Position numbers and translations under genes: made by a program
From: Chondrus crispus
Taxonomy: Eukaryota > Rhodophyta > Florideophyceae > Gigartinales > Gigartinaceae
Assembly: GCF_000350225.1 (NCBI RefSeq)
Contig: NW_005179080.1
Span: 434,001 to 498,000, forward strand
Reading direction: 5' to 3'
DNA length: 64,000 bases
In this document: piece by piece, positions 52,579 through 63,759 of the stretch
How positions within the stretch are numbered: position 1 is the stretch's first letter
Layout of the letters: each line of letters starts with the position of its first letter
The notes under the pieces: generated by a model
Seen by the model: the letters and a program-made list of their open reading frames with translations, nothing else
What the model was told of the DNA's origin: nothing
The model's database searches: none

Positions 52579-53010
52579 TGTAGTGCAATGTGCCTGGCAG
52601 GCCGCGAACACAGTCCGACTTTCAAACAAAAAGAAGAAAAACAGCAACAGAAACAACCACTGCCGATGGCACGCGCTACGGAGCGTTCGAGACTCCCTTT
52701 CCGTTTGTGTGGGCTTGCGGCCCACCGTAGCTCTACTCCGACGGGGAGTAAGAAAAGATGCCCGGCCCGGGAGGATAATGGTGGTAGAGACTTGTGAAGA
52801 CTTGAGTGCTCGGCGAGTGCGGGTTGGGCTTGTATACGAGAATGTAACCGCGGTTCGCTGGGTTGTAAGGCCAATGCTCGACGAGCGTCTTCAGCACCTT
52901 GTGTATAATTCATGGTCTTCGACGGGGGCTCGATGAGCACTACCTGACGGAAACGTAACTATGTAGCAACGCTACGACCAACGTGTTGCCAGATGGCAAA
53001 ACACCGACTA
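52579..53010 (+). repeat. Dispersed repeat R1, copy 3, truncated
   Basis: Head-to-tail with copy 2. It has the same landmarks (TGTAGTGCAATG, ACGCGCTACGGAGCG, CCAATGCTCGACGAGCG, CTTCGACGGGGG) but lacks the terminal AAAGGATAAAGTAATC. Confidence 0.65.
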
Positions 53011-53129
53011 AGTTGAATATTTATCATCACTCCACACAAATTTGTTCTAACCCGTTGGTGTATAATTCACCTTTCCAGTTGGGCATGCCATGCGTGTGGC
53101 ATTTTTATGGGGCTCTATTTATGGAACTC

Positions 53130-53507
53130 TCAAAAATCCATTATACCTTCGTGTAGGATGCTAATGAAGAATCGCCGCACCAGTCTAGCTTGTCCAGGGA
53201 GCTGTAATGCTTGGCATATCTGATTAGGTCTCAATAACCCCCCGGAAACCTCCCGAGTTAAAAGTTTTCTACCAGCAGATGTCAGCTTCGTTGGCCAACT
53301 GGCCCTTTTGTTGGACCCATACGCATTACGACAGCGCCAAAAGTTCTGTGCGACAGCTCGACTGTGTTTGAGTTCCTTGGCGATGAGCTGCTGGGACCAC
53401 TTCGCTCGGTGGAAGGCACGAATTTTGCCACTCTCTCCATCGCTCAAGGGAAACCCATGAGCCATTTTTGGGGACGTTAAAGTTTCCAGGGGGTGGCTGG
53501 AACGCAT
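53130..53507 (-). pseudogene. Tc-type transposase N-terminal relic
   Basis: The minus frame (125 aa) resembles the DNA-binding half of a Tc1/Tc3 transposase: FPLSDGESGKIRAFHRAKW then QQLIAKELKHSRAVAQNFWR (first HTH), YGSNKRASWPTKLTSAGRKL in place of the GRPR-like linker, and a second HTH to RRFF. The catalytic domain is absent, and the sequence is unlike the two Tc1 copies at 16-19 kb, so this is another subfamily. Confidence 0.6.
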
Positions 53508-53530
53508 CTGGCACTCTTTTATGCATTCGC

Positions 53531-55066
53531 ATTACGTTTTTACCGCGAAGAGCGGAAAATTGTGTTGGCGGGATGCTCGTTTGGTACGGTGCTTTACAAA
53601 TATTCTACCTTTAAATATGCTTTTGCGTTGTAATGCAAAACCTATACACGATTGTACAAAACCGTTTACAGATTCGTGTTTCTCGTTCCTTTTCTAATGG
53701 GCTGCGAGGCTCTTTTTCTAAAGAGTCACTGATCTTCGTCCAACAATGCTAGTGCTCTTTATGATTTTGCACTACTGTTTGATAAACACGAATTGGGTGC
53801 CTATACACATATTGTGAGCATGTTCACATTTAGCGTGGGTTCTTTATTTAAACTGATAAAAAGCTACTGATAGCACAGGTTGTGCACTAAAATGAAGTTT
53901 GGGACTCTCGTTTCGGGGTTCCACCATGGAAAACTCGGACAGGAGTGGACATGTACGTCCACTGTTGTCAGTGGCAGCCATCATGTCACTTTGTACAGTA
54001 TCCAGGAAAAGCAGAAGCCAAAGCAAATAATTCGCGGTTAAAAATGGCCAAGCGGATCAGATGCAGATATGGGATGGCATAGGGATATTTGCTCTCCTGC
54101 AGTTTATGTTATTCACTATCAACATTGTCTTCGAGAAATTCGCTGGGCATGTTCACTGGTGCTTGTGCGCTCTGAATAAGACAATGAGCATGTGCAAAAC
54201 ACGATCAACAAAGAGGCAACAAGCTCAAGCCTCGAGGTGATGGTCACTCATGGGTGGCATTGCGGATCATGATGACTGGTTCTTTAAAACTAAAACATAC
54301 GTGTTTTACACATATCAGCACAATCCAATGGACGAAGTATTGCACTGCTTCACCACGCTCCCTTGCTATGTTTTCTGCATATTGAAGACGAATTCATTCA
54401 CATTGTTCATTCTTGATACTATTGCCCGTGCCAAGAAACAAATTGAGGCTTCAGGGTAAATATCACGACACTTCCGCGTGGACGTCGGGGCCGGCACAAC
54501 TTTTTGAACCCCTTTTTTCCAGGAGCTTTCGAGACAGTTTTGGACCTTCCAGTATCTAGGATGTCCCTGAAGCCTTGAATAGAATAACGAGATATGACTA
54601 TCTCGCCATCCTTTTTAAAGGGATTCTTGATTGACTTTCTTCCAAAAGTACATCAAACGAGATCTGAACGTTAATTTTCCAATCATGTGAACCTGACGTA
54701 GCTCTCTCCGCAGTAAACAGTGAAGAAGGGAGAGATATATTTTTTAGTGGACGATGAGGTGGTGTCAGCATTCTCAGCGAACTAACCCGTTTTCTGACAA
54801 CATGATTGAAATGAAGGATGAATAAATTTTATCTGCAGCGCCAACGAGGTGAAACCGAACGAATACCAAATCGATTTATATCAGAAAAATTTTCAACTGA
54901 TGTGCAAATTTATGAAAGTTATTGAAGAGATGAAGGTTTGGTGATGAGTACCCCGGATCAAGAACTCCGAAAAATGTAACCAGGCCTCATGGCAGCGTCA
55001 GTGCGAAAGGGTACCGTGGGGTGATTTCTTGAGAAGAGGGGACGGGGAATGGGCTGATCATGTGAG
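53531..55066. other. AT-rich gap, nothing recognised
   Basis: About 1.5 kb without protein-like frames or repeats that I can pair. The short open frames are typical of chance. Confidence 0.45.
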
Positions 55067-55606
55067 TCAAACGTTTTCACCATATGGGACCACCTCCTCT
55101 CTTTCAGATGTTGACCTGACGTCTTCATCTCTTTTATTTCCTTTTCGGGCCTCAGCTGAAAGAGAGGCTTTCATTATTTCATCTCCATCAACAGAAATCG
55201 ACGCACCCTGAGCTGGAGTGTCGGGCCTTGGAACCAGGGGCCTTCTCATCAACATGTGTATGTCTTGGGGCTTTGTTTCAAAGAAGAGGTTATGAAGTGG
55301 CACCCCAACCTTCTCTGCTTGTTTCTTTCCGACTGCGATTGCCCACCCGGTATGCCTTGGCCGTACTTTTGACTTTGAAATTCCGCTACGGAGACCACGA
55401 GCTTTCCTCTGTGGCACTAATGGTTTTCGTATGAACAGTTCGCCATCGATATCCCGAGTGAGAGGCTCCGAATCCAAGTGGTTTTGGTGCGGTTGCATGA
55501 GGTTCCGTGGAAACGGAAGCTGAGTAGAGGAGCTGGTTAGCGTTTTTGGTGAATATCGCGTAAGATGTCCCAAGCGGTAATAAAGAATGATGCGAAATTT
55601 GAGCAA
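55067..55606 (-). CDS. Hypothetical protein
   Basis: A 179-aa frame, basic in the middle (RKPLVPQRKARGLRSG) with VRPRHTGWAIAVGKKQAEKV and a repeated RRPLVPRP-like motif. No family is recognised, and the true start is unclear. It may be a gene fragment or remnant. Confidence 0.25.
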   Translation of the reverse strand: MLKFRIILYYRLGHLTRYSPKTLTSSSTQLPFPRNLMQPHQNHLDSEPLTRDIDGELFIRKPLVPQRKARGLRSGISKSKVRPRHTGWAIAVGKKQAEKVGVPLHNLFFETKPQDIHMLMRRPLVPRPDTPAQGASISVDGDEIMKASLSAEARKGNKRDEDVRSTSEREEVVPYGENV

Positions 55607-57281
55607 TTGTCCTGAATGTGCGGGTTTGTTGAGTAAGGATCCGCAAGTTTCCAGGTTATATAGTAACGATCACCAGTAAGATATGAACTTCTAGTAGAAA
55701 GGTTCCAGTCAGATATACAAATCAGCGCCCGTTTCGTCTTTTCTAAGAATTCATAACCGCACTCCTCAATATTTTAGTACTCAAGATATTGCAACAGTCT
55801 GCTGTCTGTTTTCCGCTATCTGGAACCAAATAGATTCGTTCTTTGTAGTCTGATTTTTGAAGAATGTTCTATTGAAGCATGTGAGCTTTTTCCGCAAGAG
55901 ATACATCAAGACGTTCTTGCCTCGTCATTCTTCAAAACAGCTCTGGTCCTTTACGTATCTCCTGGAGATTCCGTGTAACTCAGGAAGGTTCTTGTAATTG
56001 ACAGATCTGTACAACGCTGATAGGACTCCTGAAGACATAAAGCATTTAACATGCAAATACATGAACAACATCAAAATAATTTCTAATCGAGACTTCTGTT
56101 TGATACAGTCGTTACGGAGAACAATGCATCTCCTCCATGTCAGAACTCTTGAACAGCTTTTGAATTTCACTTCTCGAGGATGAAACATTTGTGGAGTATA
56201 AGACGCATATCTATGAGTCTCATTGTTCCGCGGTTTCAGGGAAAAAATCAGATATCTGAAAGAGCACAGAATATCATATGACTTGATCAACGCTTTCTTC
56301 ATCATTGCAAAAATTCGTTTCTAGCCCGAAGATTACTTCTAGGAACTCAAACGGGTCAAGGAATAAGAGCCAACTATACGTAAGTGCCAGACGACACCAC
56401 TGTCAACTGGAATATATGTTTTTCTTAGACTCCAGATTCAATAATGTGAAAAGAAATGTTTTGTCCGCTATTCATTCATAAAAATGAGCTCCATACTCTA
56501 AAGATAAAAAAAGCTAAAGGGGTTTAGTTTAACATGAATTATCAATACAGGCAATGTCAAAAGTTTCTTTGAGATCATGTACTTATTTGAATAGCATTAC
56601 TATTGATTAAGGCAATTAAACTGCATTATTTATTATTCTGAACGAAACGAAGCTTTTGGGTAATCCTGTTTCTCGCTCTTAAAAGATTGAGTTGCATCTC
56701 GCTTTTAATTGCATCGAAATCGCACACCGAGTCTTTTCGCGATCCGGGAAATCATTCTGCCATCAGCAGCATTCTTGTTCTACGGTAAATGATGACCAAT
56801 AGATGTGAATCAATGAATACATGAAGAGAGTGTTTCGGGAACAGCTTGGAAAAAACATGTCTCGTTCGTCCGAACTGACATACTGTATATGTAGGGTGTG
56901 GGGATGACACTCTGATTTTCATTGGTCAGATATACGAAGAAGTTATGAAAACATTTCACCTCAACCCTGCATATAAAGGGGGGGTGCTGAAGACGTCGGA
57001 CAAAAACCTCAATATTAAAAGGAAAAAGTACTTCTAATTGTCAAACAATCACCGTTTTTTATGTTTTGCGACGGGGACACTGTCAGCCCGTCGTCCAGTG
57101 GGACTTGGCCAAAACAACCACGGACACACAAGAGGAGTGAGATTGAAGCACGCGGACACTTTTGCGCCCCAACCGAGCACAAAGATCGGAAATGCAAGCA
57201 CATTTTCCTCATACAACATTATTTTTTGGAAACAAAATTATTCGCCACGTCACCGATCCCACATCAAACCCGTCACTTTGC
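55607..57281. other. AT-rich gap, nothing recognised
   Basis: About 1.7 kb. No coding-like frame, and inverted ends for the neighbouring pogo transposase could not be identified here. Confidence 0.45.
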
Positions 57282-58969
57282 TCAAAAATTGTGCCCATTT
57301 CGAAACGTCTTCTGCTTCCTCATAATTACCATACGACGTGCGATGGCTCTCCGCTCTCGAAGCGACCTCACTCGCTTCTTAAACACCCCAATTGCCATGC
57401 CAGCAAGTTCCGCTCGCTTCGCCCATCGCGCATTACGAAAGTTTACTGCTTCCGCCTGTGCCCTTTCTGTGCGACGAGCTTTCCGCAAAGACAGTTCTGC
57501 AGCCTTTGCTGCTTCCGTCAGCTTGCGCCGCTCATCATTGCGGTATTTCTCTCTCGCTAAATTCATAGCATTAAATGATGTCAGCATCTGACCTCTAGTC
57601 GTATCAACAAAACCACTATGACTCAGATTCACATCAGAACCCAAAACTGAATGACGTATTTCTGTTCGCCGCACTTCCAGCAATTGCTCCAGCTCCGTCA
57701 CTGACATCATCACCTGGTGCATATGGCTCTGAGGGCGTGGAATAGATAGAAGCTGATGCGCATCTAATGGCCATATACCAGAACGGCGAAACGCAGAGAT
57801 AATATTACTGTTCGTAAACGCTTTTTTGTAGGCGTACCTCAACATGCTGGAAAATGCGAATGCGTCCCAGTTGTTTTGTTCATCCTTTGCCACGGCCAAA
57901 TTTATAGCGTCGTTCAAGCACCCTTAAAAGGAGAAAAAATTGGCACATCCAAAGGTTGTGTTTTGCCTGATGTGTGGGCGGGTAGTGCATAAACGATAAC
58001 ATCATTATAGTCCAACATCTCAAGAGCTGCAAGAGACATGTGTGACCGATACCCATCCAGTATCAGCAACACTTTACGGCCACCTCTAGTCAGATCCCTC
58101 ACGTTCGAGATAAAATGCCTGCACCATTCTAAGAAATTTTTTGTATCGACTCCACCGCCTTCGGACCTCATTGATACGATTGACCCTCGGGGCAAGCAAT
58201 CAGCGTATGTCTGCACAGATTTCATGCCGTCTTGAACCACAACACGGTATGGAAGCCGCGAGCCTTTAAATACAAACATCGGTGGCACTGTCTCACCGTC
58301 TGCGCTCACCGCTGGAAGCATTGTCACCCTGTTTGTGCTCAGAAAATGTCCGATTTTGGCGTTGCGCGCCCCCGCTCTGGTGACATATACACGTGAAATC
58401 TGCTTTCCATTTGCATCTCGCCCGGGTGTTGCGCCTGTTTCGTCACAGTTCCAGATCCTTGGGCTGTCGATGTTGTGCTCTTGAATAATTTTTTCAAGAC
58501 GAGCAAAATGTGTCGTTAAAGCGTCATCGTTACATGCATGAAATCGAACGGCTTCTTCCCTCAGTGGCTTGGAGAACAGTATCTTGTCCCTGTGGCGGCG
58601 ATGAAAGTTACGTAGATATCTTGTTCCCGGTGTCCCTCCCTTAAACTTGAGCACGAGGCGACGTGCAGGAGTCATACGACTTATGATAATTTCGATTGCT
58701 TCTTTGACAAGTCTCCGCGTTAAAGGTAATCCACGTTCAGCAAAGCGAGTTATGAGATTAAGCACAAGGTCTTCCTCAACTGATGTGAGTGTGCGGAGAC
58801 CAGCTCGGATTTTTCGAATTCGTTGCGAGGAGGGACAGGCAGCTTGTATGCGGCTTGCAATTGTGGATCTGGGGATTTGGTGTCGTTCTACTGCTTGCCT
58901 GTAGGTTTGGCCATCTGTGACCATTTTCATTGCAGCCATAATGCGCTGTTCACGCGAAGCAGGCGGCAT
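57282..58969 (-). pseudogene. pogo/Tigger-type transposase (DD35D), one frameshift
   Basis: The first frame (57914-58969, 351 aa) starts at the ATG at 58969 with a psq-type HTH (TYRQAVERHQIPRSTIASRI), then a CENP-B-like second DNA-binding region. The DDE_1 core has IWNCDETGATPG, LLILDGYRSHMSLAAL and TQPLDVPIFSPFKG, with 35 residues between the last two Asp residues. A one-base shift at about 57915 is needed to continue into the second frame (57282-57917): NDAINLAVAKDEQNNWDAF, SAFRRSGIWPLD and a long basic coiled-coil tail. Everything else looks intact, so either a single recent lesion or a sequence error separates it from function. TIRs were not found. Confidence 0.8.
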
Positions 58970-59827
58970 TTTTCATTCGCGAGATGCCAAAAGTGGTCCA
59001 GAAGGGCAGGTATAGAAGTTGGAAGTAGTTGGCGTTTATGTGTATATCGGAATGCTGTGAATTGAGTTGACAGTGAGTTGGAATAGGTCGAAGGGATACC
59101 GGACGAGAATTTGAAAAGTCCGCCTGTTTTGTGTGCTCTGGCTGTTACACTCCTATACGTAAAACGCTGTGCGCAATCGATTGGGATATTTGTTTTTTAA
59201 TTTCATCCACTTCGTTATGAGATACAGCGCACTTTCTGGCGCTGTTAGGCGGCGGTGCCGCACTTTGGCCCGTGTCGAAGATGTTTCTTACAAATATTTT
59301 GCATGTCCGAACTTTTTGTCACTGTCCGACAACACCGGCAACCCCCTTTATGTAGCGCACAGTCACATGGTTGAGGGCTGTGACAAACGTTAGCGTGATA
59401 TGCCCAGGTTGACTTTTTTTACCATTGTACTGCGAAGGCAATGCCTTCGCAGTTTTCTCCTTTACGAAAAAGGAATATATCGGGGTTTCTGTCTTGCATA
59501 GTCCTGACATGTCAATAGTCGCTGCAGATGATTTTACTGCATCCACAAGTAGCGATTGTCCTTGCGGCAAACCTGCGGGCGGTTATAAGTATATCCTTAG
59601 ATCCATCAATCCATAAGGAAATAAATCATGACGGCGTAGTAGTGGCAGCGCTTTCTTACGACACATATTTATTTCTGACGAGTAAACTTATGGTCCAGAC
59701 CGAGCAAATTTCCAGCGGTATTTCCTAGGATGACGCATCAATGCGGAAGTATGAGCTCAACACTAAACGTCTGTAATAAGGTGATTAAACTATTTTTTCC
59801 GGTACATAACCTGACACGACGCAGTAC
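58970..59827. other. Gap upstream of the pogo gene, nothing recognised
   Basis: About 860 bp with no supported gene or repeat. Confidence 0.4.
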
Positions 59828-60930
59828 TTACCGGACTAGAAGAGGACTATCTTTCCCCTTGAGAAATATTTGAATCAGCGACTTGGCTATCTTCTTATCC
59901 TTGACAACATCAAAGTTGCGTGCTAGGCGCAAATACATATTCCTCCTCATTCTGGAAGGCCAAACATTTCTTGATGGGCACTGCAGTTCTGGCATCGACG
60001 TAGGACAGAGTTCCTTCCTGTCCAAAACTTTTCGTCACCTTTGTGCTTGTAGAGCAGCCTGAAACTCTCCACCACGTCACAACTGATCCTTCCTTGCACA
60101 AAGAACTGATTTCCTCCCGAATACCTCGTTAGAGCTTCGCAGAGGTCGTCCCCGTTGAAAAATTTCCATACGCTTCAATGAAAAGGCGCAAATAAGAGGT
60201 ATAACTGTTCACTTTCCCGCGGTCCGGCCATCTCAAGGCTTGATTCAATTTCCAATAAAGAGAGTCCCCCGTGTAAAGATAGATCACTCCCTTTTACATT
60301 TTCAGATAAATTTCCCACAGCGAGAAGGTTTACCGATGCTTGTAAAACCGCTTCTGCAGTCTTGGCAAGTCCGAGAGGATCGCAGGCTTTAGTGATTGTC
60401 TGTAGTGGCATTTCCGCAATACACGTTACAGGTTTCAAGACAGTGATTGTATCGAGGCCGTTTTGCAGTCGTTCTATGTACATCGTGGGAAGCTTCTCTG
60501 TTGACGAGATGAAATCAACAAAGATACAGCAGTCAGTGTTCTGCTGCTCCATCCATGATTCATCCGGTATCTACTCAGCTTCCGTTTGGCCAAGACGCAC
60601 CAACTCATCGTTGACATTCTCGAAATGCCTGGGCTCGATACAGAACAAGTTTCTTTGCGCTGCAGGATTGTACCATTCCAGATGCTTGCAGTGGATGGTA
60701 TGGTGCACCACGAGCACGGCAGCTAGACGTAAATTTATTAGAGCAGAGCTCTGTTTGGCATCGAACAGCAGGGCATGCCATGCTGGCAGGTCAATATAGG
60801 TTTCCATTTTCAACGCCAAGGGCCAGCATTGCTGCAGGTCTTCATGCCAATAATGAGCGCATACACGACATCTTCTGGGTCACGGTCCTGCTTTTCCCGC
60901 ACTAACCCATTGCCAATACACGGTATGCTG
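59828..60930 (-). pseudogene. Unrecognised decayed gene
   Basis: Several minus-strand pieces look coding and run in order. They are DPEDVVYALIIGMKTCSNAG (about 60890-60820), METYIDLPAWHALLFDAKQS (ATG at 60807) with VVHHTIHCKHLEWYNPAAQ, then after a TAG at 60571-60573 in the same frame EQQNTDCCIFVDFISSTEKL to 60175, and a last piece near 60100-59910 (SYVDARTAVPIKKCLAFQ). The breaks could be introns, but I found no convincing GT-AG pair for the TAG. I do not recognise the family. Confidence 0.35.
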
Positions 60931-61155
60931 CGAGAATCTCCGATAGATTCGTGAAAATCCCCACACGAGCGGCAAGGAAACTCCAATACCGACGGGCCTG
61001 CGACCTTGTTCTGTGTACATACTGTATCCGTCCACTACGAGCAGTATCAGACACCTTCTGGAAGATGGTTGCTGTCAACGTGACAAGGTGTCAGACGCGT
61101 CCTAACTTTCCCTCCGCGGAAAACATCTCAAATCTAACACATCTCAAATCTAACT

Positions 61156-63759
61156 TTATAACGTGATGATTTGGTCTACGACAGGAATCTCATGCGTACG
61201 GCATCCTAATAAAAGCGCATCTAAATGGGCCTTCGAGAGGCCAAACTTCCGTTTGTGACGATCTATCCATTGTTTCAGTTCAGCTTCTTCTAGAAACGTC
61301 GCTTTGACATACATTTCTGTTCGCATCTGACCGGGGCAAGGGTAGATTCCAGTATGGTCGACGAGCGCAAGGTCCAATGTTCGAATGTCGAGCAGCATTT
61401 GCGATGCTGCAGCAGTATGGCTGCAATGCTGTACTCTCGAAAACCCTTCCAGCACCGCATCCATCCCCGCCTCACAAACCGCGAAAGCTAGCTTTTCTGC
61501 CGCTTTCGGGGGCAAGGACACATCTGAGTATCCACACTTTATTCTTGAAACCATTTCGGTAACAAATGGGGAGGCAGTTGATGCTGTCTCGTCCATTTCC
61601 ACCCCACCTTGCTGGTGGAATGACCGGCAAGTCGCCGCGACGGTTGAAACTGCATCCCATCCACCGATAATATCCCATGCCAGGAGTTTGTAGATTGCTG
61701 TTTGCACTTCGATCCCAATAGAAAGTGCTGACCGCAGAGAAGCTAGTTGCAGACTTCCACCGTACTCTCTGAGGTTTGTATAGTGAGTCGAAATACTCTC
61801 AATAAGATTAGCAAAGCGGCCTACTATGAGACAGAGTGTACCAATCTCCTCAGCTGCCACACATTGGTGGGTAACCAGCCCGGAGTGCCCCCAGGATTTT
61901 GACAGTAGCGCACTACCGCCATAATTGTACGTGTGAGAGCAATTCTCAGCTGTAGGGCTTTGCATTTGAAACTGAAGCTTAGAGTCGGGCCGAGTTGCTC
62001 TTTGAGTACTGTATTTTTTAGCAAAGGCCTTATAAACCTCCTTGACCGTAGGGTTAATAAAATCTGAAATGGTCTTCTCTTTCGGCTTCTCCAAAACCAA
62101 ATCTTCGACTGACTTGAGCAATGGCTTGGATCTTGAAGCATGAATACTGTCATTCAATGCTACTGATGAATGCACTTGAGTGAGGAAGACTTCTGAGATA
62201 ACGCCTACAGCATCTGGCAGGATTCCAGCTATTGCTACTGCGATCGTTGAATACTCCGATACCCACCGCAGTATTCCGGTAGAAGCTGGCGTGAACGTGA
62301 CTACCGCGGGGCTGATGCATTCCGACATGATACTGGCGAATGGTTCATCTGGATTTTGGGTGTCACGGAAATTCTTCCTCTTTTCATCCAGGCGTCCACC
62401 CACACCATCAAAAGCATTCTTGAGCAACACAAACAAATCTCGTTCTGGGAGTTTAATTCGAATCCACGATTCTGGTGTGTTGGTATTCAAGAGGAGCTCT
62501 TCTACGCGACAAATATGACGATCTGCAAGCCATTCCATGCTCATGTCTTGAATTGCTGTTGATAAAGACGTCATGGCTTCGACTGCTTCAACACGTCTTA
62601 GGGAATTTCTTCGACGAACAGTTTTTCGCCCGCCGGGATTTATGATCACTGCTCCTCCTGGTAGTAAGACGACATCGGGGTTTGGTTTGTCTGGTTGCGA
62701 CAGAACGACTGGTTCTTCCCTCTTTGATATTCGCAGTGACTCAAATGCCAATCTCGCGTCTGTAAGCTTCTCCAACAGGGATTTTGCAGCGTCAGCCACA
62801 TTCAAAAAGGAAGAGCACTTCTCTCGAAGCAGTTCGGGTTTTAGATGGGAGAGCAGACCTGCGGCAAGTGCCGAGAATTGTTGAAAGGGAGGGCTAGGAA
62901 AACTGCGTTGAGTACTGCCCTCCCAACAACGCCACCAAATGCGCGCTTCTTGCTCGTCATAGGGAAAGTCTGCAGGAAAGTGAAGAACGCTAGAGAACTG
63001 CAGCAGCAAGCTCTGCACCCTCGAGAAAAAGAATTGTGCTTTTTGGCATGCTTTCGCTTCTACAAGGAGGGCCATCTCGAAAAGCTGCTTCGCCTCTTCT
63101 CCAAAAATATGAAAGACGTAGGAAAGAAATTGAGATGATGCCCCGAAGTGGTTGAAGTCCGATATGCATTTCGCGTAGCCGACTGGATCGAAGCGTAGAC
63201 AAGATTCACGCAGGGATGATCGTAGCATTTGCATAGAACCAGCGACGGAAAGAGCTACAGAATCCGCGAGCGGTCGCAGACAAGTGTACCTCTGATCCAT
63301 TCGAACTGGAGCTGTCGCGTTGAGAGACTCGAACTTGACACTGGCATCGGTGACCTTTCCGGCATTATTTTGTTCCAACCCGTCATCGACCGCCTTCGCT
63401 ACCAGTTGAATGCTTTTGATGTGCATGATAGTGGCCTTCATTTCTAGAAGGAATTTGCGCCTCGCTGATAACTTGGACCACTTGCTTCTCAACTCCTTGT
63501 AACCATTGGAAGCTGAGCGGAGACTTGCCTTAGAATCTCGGCATTGATCTCGAAGAAACTGCGCGCACTGGGTTACGCTGATGATTCGATCATGAACGCT
63601 GCTGCTCGGCACGAAAGTTTTGGAAACCTGTAAAATGCGGCGTTGCTTTGCCTCTATCTCGGCGTGCAGATCATCACCAAGTTTCGGATAGTTTCTGTCT
63701 GGTACGCTTCCCGCACTAGACGAATCCATTTCTTCGGGAGAATGTCCTTTCTTCGACAT
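61156..63759 (-). CDS. VPS50: VPS50/syndetin, EARP complex subunit
   Basis: The 867-aa single-exon product resembles VPS50 (syndetin, CCDC132), which replaces VPS54 in the GARP-like EARP tethering complex for endosomal recycling. The N-terminal 200 residues are helical, with a VPS51/54-type coiled coil (QRRILQVSKTFVPSSSV, KSIQLVAKAVDDGLEQ). The C-terminal 230 residues match the family's DUF2451 region: CLIVGRFANLIESISTHYTN, later EMYVKATFLEEAELKQWIDR followed by HLDALLLG, closely parallel to the end of animal syndetin. The ATG at 63759 is the first in frame. It is about 100 residues shorter than the human protein, mostly in the middle. The nearest alternative, VPS54, lacks this C-terminal pattern. 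Confidence 0.8.
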   Translation of the reverse strand: MSKKGHSPEEMDSSSAGSVPDRNYPKLGDDLHAEIEAKQRRILQVSKTFVPSSSVHDRIISVTQCAQFLRDQCRDSKASLRSASNGYKELRSKWSKLSARRKFLLEMKATIMHIKSIQLVAKAVDDGLEQNNAGKVTDASVKFESLNATAPVRMDQRYTCLRPLADSVALSVAGSMQMLRSSLRESCLRFDPVGYAKCISDFNHFGASSQFLSYVFHIFGEEAKQLFEMALLVEAKACQKAQFFFSRVQSLLLQFSSVLHFPADFPYDEQEARIWWRCWEGSTQRSFPSPPFQQFSALAAGLLSHLKPELLREKCSSFLNVADAAKSLLEKLTDARLAFESLRISKREEPVVLSQPDKPNPDVVLLPGGAVIINPGGRKTVRRRNSLRRVEAVEAMTSLSTAIQDMSMEWLADRHICRVEELLLNTNTPESWIRIKLPERDLFVLLKNAFDGVGGRLDEKRKNFRDTQNPDEPFASIMSECISPAVVTFTPASTGILRWVSEYSTIAVAIAGILPDAVGVISEVFLTQVHSSVALNDSIHASRSKPLLKSVEDLVLEKPKEKTISDFINPTVKEVYKAFAKKYSTQRATRPDSKLQFQMQSPTAENCSHTYNYGGSALLSKSWGHSGLVTHQCVAAEEIGTLCLIVGRFANLIESISTHYTNLREYGGSLQLASLRSALSIGIEVQTAIYKLLAWDIIGGWDAVSTVAATCRSFHQQGGVEMDETASTASPFVTEMVSRIKCGYSDVSLPPKAAEKLAFAVCEAGMDAVLEGFSRVQHCSHTAAASQMLLDIRTLDLALVDHTGIYPCPGQMRTEMYVKATFLEEAELKQWIDRHKRKFGLSKAHLDALLLGCRTHEIPVVDQIITL

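Noticed and set aside
56880-59400. GTCGGACA motifs near 56995 and 59330 as TIRs of the pogo element
   Set aside because: Only 8 bp match, spacing to the gene is irregular and there is no TA duplication.
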